From: Candidatus Micrarchaeota archaeon CG1_02_51_15
GTDB taxonomy: Archaea; Micrarchaeota; Micrarchaeia; Norongarragalinales; UBA8480
Direction: 5' to 3'
Length of the DNA stretch: 41,385 bases
NCBI GenBank assembly: GCA_001871495.1
Contig: MNVG01000024.1
Coordinates: 1-41,385, forward strand
In this document: positions 1 to 8,351 of the stretch, in pieces
Layout of the letters: each line of letters starts with the position of its first letter
How positions within the stretch are numbered: position 1 is the stretch's first letter
Made by a program: the position numbers and the translations under genes
Notes under the pieces: generated by a model
What the model was told of the DNA's origin: nothing
What the model saw: only the letters and a program-made list of their open reading frames with translations
Databases searched by the model: none

Positions 1-271
1 CTTGCACGCGCAGCAAGCTGTTGTCCAGCACTTCGGTTTCAAGCACGAGATTGTCGTTCAGTCCTCTGGCCGCCGCCATTCCCGTTAGTTGGCCCGGATT
101 GGCCGATTCCGAGCCGGCTTGGCTCTTCAAGTAATTGACAAATTCCCTTGAAGTCAGAGTATTGCCCGAAGGAGATGCGTTTAAGAAAAACAGTGCGCAA
201 GCTCCGCCTGCTAACAAAACCACGGCGCCAATCAACAATAATTTTCCACTCGGCGCGTTTAATCCACTCAT
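1..271 (-). CDS. Membrane-anchored or secreted protein, N-terminus only (runs off the window start)
   Basis: Reverse-strand frame from ATG at 271 reads MSGLNAPSGKLLLIGAVVLLAGGACALFFLNASPSGNTLTSREFVNYLKSQAGSE... without a stop to base 1; clear N-terminal hydrophobic segment. Missing from the ORF track because it is open at the edge. Confidence 0.75.
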   Translation of the reverse strand, partial: MSGLNAPSGKLLLIGAVVLLAGGACALFFLNASPSGNTLTSREFVNYLKSQAGSESANPGQLTGMAAARGLNDNLVLETEVLDNSLLRVQ

Positions 272-531
272 TCAAAATCCCTCTTTGTTTTATTTTTATG
301 CAACGAATTTCATTAATATGGAACTTTCCTTGGGTTTTCTTGAAAAACCCGTGTTTTTGGTTTCTTTAAACCTGTTTCCGGCGTTAGGGCACCCCCCAGT
401 CGCCACAGCCCAGTGGTTTTTATATTTGCCGAACTTTTTCCACAAAGTTGCTCCAGTGCACCCCAAAATCGTTTCATTAATATGAAATCCGTTAAAACAC
501 CTCGAAATTCATTTCAAGAATATGGAAAACG

Positions 532-1002
532 TTAGTGTAGTTTGACGCCGAATGGCAACTTGGAGAAAACGGTTTTCTTCAACTGCGTTTCCAACGCAGC
601 CAGTTTTTCAAGTGCTTTTTCAGCAATTGCCTTCCTTGCTTCAAGCAGTTTAACCTCTTCCGTAAGGCCTTGTTTTGTCGCGTGGTTCAGCGCCGTGCCC
701 ACTCCCTTCAAGTGGAATTCCAGTATTCCCTTGCTTACGCGCAAGTCTTGTTTATAATCACGACTCGGTTCTTCGCTAAAAACAGGCGGTTTTTTGCCTC
801 CGAGCTTAAAGCGCTCGAGAACGCTTGCAATGTGTTCTTCACCTAATACCTTAGCGCCTTCAACGGGCGTTCTTGCAGCAAAATACCTTACGCCGGGCCC
901 GAACAGCCGTTCTTGCACTAAATCGCCTTTTTCAGCGTACCAGTGGCCGTGCTCAAGCATGATTTTCCTTGTTTGTTCAGTTAACCGTTCCAAGCCATTC
1001 AC
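532..1002 (-). CDS. Hypothetical protein, 156 aa
   Basis: Complete ORF, charged helical composition, no recognised family. Confidence 0.6.
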   Translation of the reverse strand: MNGLERLTEQTRKIMLEHGHWYAEKGDLVQERLFGPGVRYFAARTPVEGAKVLGEEHIASVLERFKLGGKKPPVFSEEPSRDYKQDLRVSKGILEFHLKGVGTALNHATKQGLTEEVKLLEARKAIAEKALEKLAALETQLKKTVFSKLPFGVKLH

Positions 1003-1074
1003 TCCCTTCGCATTTAAGCAATCAATTATTTAACACTTCATTAAGTTCACCCCAATATAAACCGATTTGATTGC

Positions 1075-1599
1075 TTAGGTTTTTGACGCTGTTTCATATT
1101 CGATTATTTTATTCACCCGCAGGCCATGCCTCCCGCCACTAAAAGGAGTGGACAGAAAGGCATCGACCATAGTGGTTGCGTAATGCGAAGGATCGCATTT
1201 TTTGGCAAGCGAACGCGAACCCAAACACAATACGTTTGCGTCATTGTGTTCACGCGCAAGGACGGCTTCTTCAACCGAGTTTGCCAAAGCAGCCCGGATT
1301 CCGTCAACCTTGTTAGCGCAAATGCTCATTCTAATACCGGTTCCGCAAACCAAGACTCCAAAATCCGCTTCCTTACAGGCAACCTTTGAAGCAACTGCAA
1401 AAGCAAAGTCAGGATAATGCACGGATTCAAGAGAAAAAGCGCCGACATCAATCACTTCAATGTTTTTTGCAGACAAATGAGACCTAATCCCCTCTTTTAA
1501 CTCAAAGCCCGCGTGATCAGAGCCCAAAACAATTTTCAAAAACAACAACCCCTCGTTCTTATTCGTATGAACCAGTATTTTTTGCGCACAATTCCCCAA
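1075..1599 (-). CDS. rpiB: Ribose-5-phosphate isomerase B (RpiB/LacAB family)
   Basis: KIVLGSDHAGFELKEGIRSHL...DVGAFSLESVHYPDFA...GVLVCGTGIRMSICANKVDGIRAAL...EHNDANVLCLGSRSL. True start is probably a TTG near 1539-1545, after a GAGGGG Shine-Dalgarno-like sequence. Confidence 0.9.
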   Translation of the reverse strand: MGNCAQKILVHTNKNEGLLFLKIVLGSDHAGFELKEGIRSHLSAKNIEVIDVGAFSLESVHYPDFAFAVASKVACKEADFGVLVCGTGIRMSICANKVDGIRAALANSVEEAVLAREHNDANVLCLGSRSLAKKCDPSHYATTMVDAFLSTPFSGGRHGLRVNKIIEYETASKT

Positions 1600-1795
1600 A
1601 GTCTTCCAAACGCAGTAACCTCCACCCCGCCTTAACTCACATTACAGGCAGCCTACCTTCACTTCAAAGACGACAAAACAGACATAAAACCAACTTCATA
1701 CTAATATGAACACATTTAATTTAAGTAAATTGTTATTATTATCTTTACTTAATTATTATACTTTACGTTGTTTATTGCATTTACTTAGTAAATAA

Positions 1796-2041
1796 TTACT
1801 CCGGTTTTACAAAGCCCTTATAGTGCAGCGAAAAGGATTTCATAGGGTCTGAAGAAGCCGGTTTTTGGGCTTCAGGAGCAGGCCGTGAAAGCGCGCGGGA
1901 AACCATCTTGTCGCGCACTCCGAAGAGGTAAACTATGGCATCGTTCAAAGATGTTTTCTTCTTGTACTGAAGCTGCAAGTGAGCTGAAATCTCGTGCAGT
2001 TTCTGATAGGTTTCGTCGCTTACCCGAACCAATTTCGCCAT
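1796..2041 (-). CDS. Small putative ribbon-helix-helix type DNA-binding protein
   Basis: MAKLVRVSDETYQKLHEISAHLQLQYKKKTSLNDAIVYLF resembles the RHH/VapB-type N-terminus. Start chosen at the internal ATG (2041). Confidence 0.6.
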   Translation of the reverse strand: MAKLVRVSDETYQKLHEISAHLQLQYKKKTSLNDAIVYLFGVRDKMVSRALSRPAPEAQKPASSDPMKSFSLHYKGFVKPE

Positions 2042-2152
2042 ACTACCAATCACCCTATATTTTGCTAATTTAGTTAACAAAGTAACCGAATTAAGTAAGT
2101 TAACTTAATATAAATACTTTACTATTCGATTTTCTTATTAGTATGAACTAAA

Positions 2153-2587
2153 TTATTTGGAGTGGTGCTCGATTAATTTAAGTATTTCTTTGTAATTTCT
2201 CTGGCGAGCCAAGTCTGCTGGAGTATGGCCGTCTTCGTTTTTTAGGCGAGGGTTTGCCTTATTTTCAAGCAATACTCTTGCAGCGTCCATGCTGTTGAAT
2301 AATACTGCATCGTGTAAGGGAGTATTGCCTTCGGAGCCCGAATAATTTGGGTTCGCCTTGTTTTCTAGCAAGAATCGGACCATTTCCGAGTTGTTTTGCC
2401 ACGCGGCATACTTTAATGCAGTTTCGTGCGATAACCAATCGCGAGCATTGGGATTAGCACCTTTTTCAAGCAATTTGCCTGCCCGCAACAAATCTTTTTC
2501 TTCAGCAGCGTCCAAAAACTCTGCATTCAATTGAACCCGCTTATTTTTTCGCGGCGGTCTCGACACCCTATCCATAATCAACGGCAT
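2153..2587 (-). CDS. Ankyrin-repeat protein
   Basis: Repeats such as GANPNARDWLSHETALKYAAWQNNSEMVRFLLENKANPNYSGSEGNTPLHDAVLFNSMDAARVLLENKANPRLKNEDGHTPADLA. Confidence 0.9.
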   Translation of the reverse strand: MPLIMDRVSRPPRKNKRVQLNAEFLDAAEEKDLLRAGKLLEKGANPNARDWLSHETALKYAAWQNNSEMVRFLLENKANPNYSGSEGNTPLHDAVLFNSMDAARVLLENKANPRLKNEDGHTPADLARQRNYKEILKLIEHHSK

Positions 2588-2663
2588 GATTTATCCTCGC
2601 TATTGACTACCTTGAAGTATTTTAACAAGCAGGCAAGGATTCGGCGAAGGATTTTAACCCTGT

Positions 2664-3208
2664 TTGGTTCAAGGTTTGCCTATAGGCAATGCCGCTAAGG
2701 CCTTCGCGTGGATAGTCAGGATGTTGAGGAAAAAAGGAATTCCAGTTCGGGTTTCCGGAGGCCTCGCAGCACGGGCCTACGAGTCGAAACGGCCGCTCTA
2801 CGACATTGTGCGAAATGTTGACCGACATTTCGACAACGTAGTTTCGCCTCGGGCGAAACGTACGTTGACTTGGATATTCCTGACGAGGAAATAAGCACGG
2901 TCCGGCGCAGCGTAGATAGGAAGCGCGTTGTTTTCGACCCCAAGCGTTTCAAAGACGAGAACTGAAACCTTCCGTTGCTGACCTTGAAGTGCTGCGGGCA
3001 GTTGATTGACGTTAGCGGCGCTAGCCAGAAAGTGTTCGACAAAAAGACGTACAAATGGAGCACCGCAAAAATCGACTTCGAAAAATGCAGCATGAAAAAA
3101 ATCTTCGACCTAATCGTCCCCGTAATTCCGCTGAAGCAGCTCGTCGCTTACAAGAAAAAACTCGGCAGACCGACTGACTTTGAAGACGTTAATTTCCTTT
3201 TACGGTGA
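2664..3208 (+). pseudogene. Disrupted nucleotidyltransferase-fold protein
   Basis: Fragments VRVSGGLAARAYESKRPLYDI (frame 1), then YVDLDIPDEEISTVRRSVDRKRVVFDPKRFKDEN* (other frame), then after TGA NLPLLTLKCCGQLIDVSGASQKVF...IPLKQLVAYKKKLGRPTDFEDVNFLLR; together these resemble a MNT/LnuA-like nucleotidyltransferase. Confidence 0.65.
2834..2867. repeat. Perfectly paired hairpin element (15-bp stem, one bulge) inside the broken nucleotidyltransferase gene
   Basis: CAACGTAGTTTCGCC-TCG-GGCGAAAC(G)TACGTTG; preceded by a second hairpin CGAAATGT-TGACCG-ACATTTCG at 2811-2832. Confidence 0.85.
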
Positions 3209-3288
3209 CGGAAAAACCTGGCTATTGATTAGTCTCTGCAGGAGTTTTGCGCAATTCCTTCCAGTCCTTGAAAGTAGAAGCCCCGCGT

Positions 3289-4986
3289 TTACAGTATCCC
3301 CTTGAGTTCGTAGACTTGAACCGGCTCGCTTTTTCCCTTGACTAGCAGGGGAGCGAGCTTGTCTGCTGCAACGTCGGACGATACTTGTTCATACATTGCT
3401 TTTGAAACGAGGACTTGGCCTGGCTTGGCGTTGGATTCCAATCGCGCTGCAAGGTTGACGTTGTCACCAATTACGGTGTAGTTCATGTACTGCGGGCTTC
3501 CGAGGTTGCCTACTACCATTTCGCCGTAATTCACTCCGATTCCCAGTTTGAATTGGACTTCCAGCCCGGCTCTGGCCCACTTGCGGTTCAACTTAACAAG
3601 TTCGCGCTGCATTTCCAAAGCGGCTTGTACGCAGCGGAAACAGTCGCCGCGACGGGTAATCGGGGCTCCGAATAACGCCATTATGGAATCGCCGATGTAC
3701 TTATCTATTGTGCCGCCGTACTTGAATATTATTTCAGTCATTACTGCAAAGTACTCGTTCAGAAACCCGACTAGTTCCTTGGGATCCATTTTTTCAGCCA
3801 AAGGAGTGAAGCCGCGGAGGTCGGCGAACATTACCGCGACGTTTTGGCGCTTTCCTCCAAGCCCGAGCGACTCGGGGTCTTTAAGCAACTCGTTTACCAC
3901 GCTCTCGGAAACGTAGCGCTTGAAGGCGTTGCGCAACTTGCTTTTCTCGCGTTCTTGGAAAACCGCGTTATCTGCCTGGCTGGCTATTGCAGTAAACAGC
4001 TTCGCGTCTTCGGCTGAAAAATTGCGTTTGTTCTTCTTGCTTGAAACGACAAACGCGCCCATCACCGTTCCTTCAGCGGAATAAATTGGAGCAGAAAGTG
4101 CGGCGCGGGTTTCGCTACGGCGGATTTCGGTTGCGTCGAAGTGCTTTTGGTTCTTGTCCAAGTCCGCGTAATTGGATACCTTGGTTTCTTTTTCAATCGA
4201 GTCTTCGGCGATTTCACGTAGCAGCAGGTAATCCGAGCGCTGGAAACGCGAGCGCGCCGCGTCGTTTGCAGCCGCCACTTCGAGTTTCTTGCCTTTCTTC
4301 AAAAAGATAACGCCTGCTTCCGCACTCAAGGTTACTACAAACTCGTCGATCACGCGGTGCAACAACTCGGTAAAGTCAGGCACTTGATCTATCAACTGGT
4401 CTATCTTGTAAACCAAACGGAGTTCTTTGTTGCGGCGCTCGACTTCGCCAAACAAGTAAGAGTACTGCAGCGGCTGTTGAAGCTGGTCGACAACTGCGGA
4501 CAAAAGTTTTTCGTCTTCCAAACTGAATTCACGCGCGCCCATCTTGTTTACCGCGCCGAAAACCGCAAGCGGAAGACCTTCGCCGAACGTATAGGCGGGA
4601 ACAGTGATTATGGAACGCACGTACGGAGTGATTTTTCCACTCACGCGGATTGGAGAATGTTTTTTCAGCGAAAGCGTGCACGGTTTCCGCAATGGCTTGT
4701 AGCCGCTGGCTGCGTAGATACTGCGCAGACGGTCGGTGACCGCAATCATTTCAAGACCTTCAGAAGACTTGTCGAAAGAAAAAACGAACGCCTGTTCCGC
4801 GTCCAACGTTTTTACCAAGTAGTGAAGCACGCGGTCCATTACGTCGTTCTTGTCGGAAACCGTCTTCTGGATTTCATTGAGCTTACGGTAAAGAAAAAGT
4901 TCCTTGTCCTTCAAATCGCGCGCGAAAAGCTTGGCTTCCTCTTTTTCATTGCTTCCCGCTTTATTGGCAGTCAAAACCCGCTTCAC
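3289..4986 (-). CDS. GAF-GAF class III adenylate/guanylate cyclase
   Basis: Catalytic core MFADLRGFTPLAEKMDP...GGTIDKYIGDSIMALFGAP...YMNYTVIGDNVNLAARLES retains both metal Asp residues and the Lys/Asn/Arg positions; two upstream GAF-like segments (DAEQAFVFSFD..., SAEAGVIFLKK...). Confidence 0.92.
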   Translation of the reverse strand: MKRVLTANKAGSNEKEEAKLFARDLKDKELFLYRKLNEIQKTVSDKNDVMDRVLHYLVKTLDAEQAFVFSFDKSSEGLEMIAVTDRLRSIYAASGYKPLRKPCTLSLKKHSPIRVSGKITPYVRSIITVPAYTFGEGLPLAVFGAVNKMGAREFSLEDEKLLSAVVDQLQQPLQYSYLFGEVERRNKELRLVYKIDQLIDQVPDFTELLHRVIDEFVVTLSAEAGVIFLKKGKKLEVAAANDAARSRFQRSDYLLLREIAEDSIEKETKVSNYADLDKNQKHFDATEIRRSETRAALSAPIYSAEGTVMGAFVVSSKKNKRNFSAEDAKLFTAIASQADNAVFQEREKSKLRNAFKRYVSESVVNELLKDPESLGLGGKRQNVAVMFADLRGFTPLAEKMDPKELVGFLNEYFAVMTEIIFKYGGTIDKYIGDSIMALFGAPITRRGDCFRCVQAALEMQRELVKLNRKWARAGLEVQFKLGIGVNYGEMVVGNLGSPQYMNYTVIGDNVNLAARLESNAKPGQVLVSKAMYEQVSSDVAADKLAPLLVKGKSEPVQVYELKGIL

Positions 4987-4998
4987 CTTTTTTCGCGC

Positions 4999-5616
4999 CT
5001 ACTCATCGTACTCGTCGCGCACGGCAGTGCTCTCGACGTTCAACGAGATTTCACTCTTGTAAGTCAGGTTGTCACCTACGTAACACTGAACAGTAAGCTT
5101 GTACTTGGAAAACATTATGCCGCTCGGAAGGCTGGCGTACAAGTCGAAAATCACGGTCTGGGCCTCGTCGGGATTAAGTTGGGACAAGCAGTACTCAAGC
5201 ACGTTGTGCTCGGGGTCTTCAGTGTACGAACAGCCAAAACGCGTGATGTGAAGCACTTTAGGTGAAATAATGCGCAAGATTGCCGTCGACGCAGGCGCCT
5301 TGCCCACGTTAGTGGCAGTAATAGTGAGCCTACTGTTTTCACCGCTGTGGATCACGGTTGCCTCGCGAATCACGTCCAACTCGACTTTAGGAGTGCCCAA
5401 CGCATTAATCCCCTCGGCAGTAAGGTTATATGCTTTTCCAATCATTCCGGTTGCAAGCACGTAACCCTGCTCGATGAGCACGCTGACGTCCCGCTCGACC
5501 TGCTCTCTAGAAAAGTCCAGCGTACGCGCTATGCCAGGCAATTTTACCGTACCTAAACTGATTGCGTGCAGGACGTGTTCCTGCGAAACCGAAAGCGACT
5601 GCTTCATTCCCCCCAT
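4999..5616 (-). CDS. Winged-helix N-terminal domain fused to an Ig/CARDB-like beta domain
   Basis: SVSQEHVLHAISLGTVKLPGIARTLDFSREQVERDVSVLIEQGYV...LTAEG (wHTH), then REATVIHSGENSRLTITATNVGKAPASTAILRIISP... (CARDB-like). 12 nt upstream of the cyclase, same strand. Confidence 0.7.
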   Translation of the reverse strand: MGGMKQSLSVSQEHVLHAISLGTVKLPGIARTLDFSREQVERDVSVLIEQGYVLATGMIGKAYNLTAEGINALGTPKVELDVIREATVIHSGENSRLTITATNVGKAPASTAILRIISPKVLHITRFGCSYTEDPEHNVLEYCLSQLNPDEAQTVIFDLYASLPSGIMFSKYKLTVQCYVGDNLTYKSEISLNVESTAVRDEYDE

Positions 5617-6107
5617 TCCTCCTCGGGCCCTTTACTATAAATACGCCGACAAGAGTTTTGCCCTCGACAAGTTAAAAAGGTTTCTTAAAAAAAACCGCGC
5701 GATAGGCTTTTATTCGACGGAAACCTTGATTTAACCCGCGCACTTCCTCGGAGAGGGGGAAACAGAGTGCAAATGCAGGATTGGCACGCAAGAAATTTCG
5801 TTTCCAACGCGAAATGATTTTGGCGGCTCGCCTCGGCTTAGCCCGATTGTGCGTAGCCGTTGGTCTTTACGCAAAAAGAAACGGAAGGAAAAGACTTTCT
5901 AGAAAGTGGAGTCAAGAACGGTTTTTGATTGCGCAAGAGAAAGCCGTTCGCTCGCCGGCACTGCCGCGCGAAAAAATTCATGCGGGCGCTGAACCCGCTC
6001 ACCAAGGTTCGACTCCAGGCCATGAAAAGCAAAGCATGAATCTACGCCCCCCTTTTTCTTCGCCTTGCTTTTAGCACCGAATTGCCAAATTGGGAGATAA
6101 TGCCGTT

Positions 6108-7052
6108 TTGAACAAACTCCTTGCAATCGCATTAATCGCACTTTTGTCAACAGGCTGCATGCAAACCACGCAGGACGTCCCTCTTAAAACACGCGCGCAA
6201 GCAATTCCCGAAAACGCGCAAAAAATGCTTCCTCCAACCGACGGCCGCCCCCCGGTAATGCACTCAAACGAATGGAACCAACCTCTGCCAATAGGCGCGC
6301 CAATCAATACTGCGGGCGCAGAAGACTCGCCGTTCATCACCCAGGATGGAAACACGCTTTACTTCTTCTTCACCCCCGACGTCCACGTGCCGGTTGAAAA
6401 ACAAGCGTTTGACGGAGTAACAGGAATATGGGTTGCAACCAAAAACGGAAGTGCATGGAACGAACCCACGCGAGTGGTCCTCCAAGAAAGCGGGAAACTC
6501 GCGCTAGACGGCTGCGAGTTCGTCCAAAGAAACCGCATTTAGTTCTGTTCAGCCCGCGAAGGATACGCCGGGATCCACTGGTTCACCGCCGAATCCAAGG
6601 AAGGAAAGTGGACGGCCTGGAAAAACGCCGGCTTTCCCGCAGAATACGAAGTAGGCGAACTGCACTTCAACGCCGACGGAAGCCAAGTCTACTTCCACTC
6701 CGCAAGGCAGAGCGGAAAAGGAGGGCTGGACCTCTGGGTTTCAAGCAGGCAAGGCAACCTGTGGACGGAACCCGAAAACCTCGCGGCGCTCAACTCGGCG
6801 GAAAACGAGGGCTGGCCATTCCTGCAGCAGGACGGAAGCGAACTGTGGTTCACGCGCACCCTCAACGGAACTCCTGCAATATACCGGGCGCGGAAAGAAG
6901 GAAGCAGTTGGAACGAACCCGAACTAATAGTTTCCCAATTCGCAGGCGAACCCGCTTTAGACGAAGAAGGCAATCTTTACTTCGCGCACCACTATTACGA
7001 GAACGGGCAAATGATTGAAGCAGACTTGTACTACGCGGAAAGAAAAAATTAA
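6108..7052 (+). pseudogene. WD40-like/TolB-type beta-propeller lipoprotein interrupted by one in-frame TAG (6540-6542)
   Basis: Lipoprotein signal MNKLLAIALIALLSTGCMQ; PD40-like repeats on both sides of the stop in the same frame: ...LDGCEFVQRNRI*FCSAREGYAGIHWF...ELHFNADGSQVYFHSARQSGKGGLDLWVS...ENEGWPFLQQDGSELWFTRTLNGTPAIYRA...; natural TAA end at 7052. Confidence 0.8.
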
Positions 7053-7059
7053 GCAAAAC

Positions 7060-7413
7060 TTACCGGGTTACGTTGACAACGCCTCTCAAAAGAGGGTGCA
7101 GCACGCAAACGTAGTCGTAAACCCCAACTGAATCGAAGCGCTTGGAAAAACTATCTCCTTTCCTTAAGACGCCGGAGTCGAACCTGCCTTCGGAAGTCGC
7201 AGTGTGCGGCGTAGAGTCGTCGTTCACCCAGGTCACTTGCGTACCCTGCCTGATATAGAGCTCGGAAGGAACGAAACCCGCTCCAGTAATGTAGACTACT
7301 TTCGAAAAAGGACCTTCGGTTGGAACGGGGCGTTTTGCAAACTGTTCTTCAAGGCACCCGCTGAACAAGACAATTGCAAGCCCAAATGCAAACAAAGGCA
7401 ACAAACTGCGCAT
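7060..7413 (-). CDS. Cupredoxin (plastocyanin/amicyanin-like) lipoprotein
   Basis: Lipobox LFSGC; GFVPSELYIRQGTQVTWVNDDSTPHTATSEGRFDSGVLRKGDSFSKRFDSVGVYDYVCVLHPLLRGVVNV. Confidence 0.9.
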   Translation of the reverse strand: MRSLLPLFAFGLAIVLFSGCLEEQFAKRPVPTEGPFSKVVYITGAGFVPSELYIRQGTQVTWVNDDSTPHTATSEGRFDSGVLRKGDSFSKRFDSVGVYDYVCVLHPLLRGVVNVTR

Positions 7414-7507
7414 GAACTGCTATAAACGCAAGGCTTGAATAAAATTGCTTGTGCGCAAACGATAAATAGGTGAAAGCACTATCTTGGATTAAGAGGTGAA
7501 TTTTGAA

Positions 7508-8047
7508 ATGTTTCCTTTTATGAACAAAAAACGCAGGAACCCGTTCGGGTTTCCCGATTTTGACGACTTCAGAATGGATTTCGACAAAATAGAAGAAGAA
7601 ATGCAGCGCATGATGCAAGAAGCCCAGAAAGGCGGAAAGTTCGCACAAAACAGTCCGTTCGTCTACGGCTTTTCCATGCGCGTAGGTCCTGACGGAAAGC
7701 CGGTTGTAAACGAGTTCGGCAACGTTCCGCGCACCAATGCCCAAGGCAAACCACGGGAGTTGGAAGAACGCGAGCCCCTAGTCGACGTAATCAACAAGCC
7801 CAAGGAAGTCAGCGTAATAGTCGAACTGCCCGGAGTAGACAAGCACGACATCAAGCTGGAAGCAAAAGGCGAAACCCTATCGGTACGGGTGGGCACCAAG
7901 GCACGCAAGTACGCGAAAGACATTGCACTCCACACCAAAGTCAAGCCCGAGTCGGCCAAAGCCACGTACAAAAACGGAGTGCTGGAAGTCACGCTGGACA
8001 AGATTGCGCCAAACGTTGAAAAAAAACGGGAAATAAAAGTCGAGTAG
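7508..8047 (+). CDS. Hsp20/alpha-crystallin family small heat-shock protein
   Basis: LVDVINKPKEVSVIVELPGVDKHDIKLEAKGETLSVRVGTKARKYAKDIALHTKVKPESAKATYKNGVLEVTLDK. Confidence 0.92.
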   Translation: MFPFMNKKRRNPFGFPDFDDFRMDFDKIEEEMQRMMQEAQKGGKFAQNSPFVYGFSMRVGPDGKPVVNEFGNVPRTNAQGKPRELEEREPLVDVINKPKEVSVIVELPGVDKHDIKLEAKGETLSVRVGTKARKYAKDIALHTKVKPESAKATYKNGVLEVTLDKIAPNVEKKREIKVE

Positions 8048-8110
8048 ACAGTTGAAACTTGAAAACCAGAACGGTTCCAAGACTTACCGGTCGGCAGATA
8101 ACCGTGGAAC

Positions 8111-8302
8111 GTGCCGCCCAAAATACTCGAGATACTCATGTCCTACAGACGCGGTTTGCCGCCGTATTCCTCGCTTTCCCGCGCGCAACGCAAACAACTA
8201 ACAATGGAAGAATACGGCCGAGATTTGAAGGAATCGGAAAAATACAGGAAAGAAAGTGCGAAGGTACTGCACTTATTCGGCCGAGTTCAAATGCGGTTGT
8301 GA
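8111..8302 (+). CDS. Small hypothetical protein
   Basis: 63-aa ORF in a gap between convergent genes; charged composition; weak support. Confidence 0.3.
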   Translation: MPPKILEILMSYRRGLPPYSSLSRAQRKQLTMEEYGRDLKESEKYRKESAKVLHLFGRVQMRL

Positions 8303-8351
8303 CTCCAAAAAAAACAAACCCGAACTGCTTAAGTTCAAACAGAAGTGACGC

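Noticed and set aside
2716-3093. 125-aa minus-strand ORF over the nucleotidyltransferase remnant
   Set aside because: Antisense to fragments with recognisable nucleotidyltransferase motifs; composition is not protein-like.
4357-5265. 302-aa plus-strand ORF antisense to the cyclase
   Set aside because: Shadow ORF opposite well-conserved catalytic and GAF coding sequence.
5975-6030. tRNA-like GGTTCGACTCC string
   Set aside because: T-arm stems do not pair (CAAGG versus CCAGG) and no acceptor, D or anticodon arms could be assembled on either strand.
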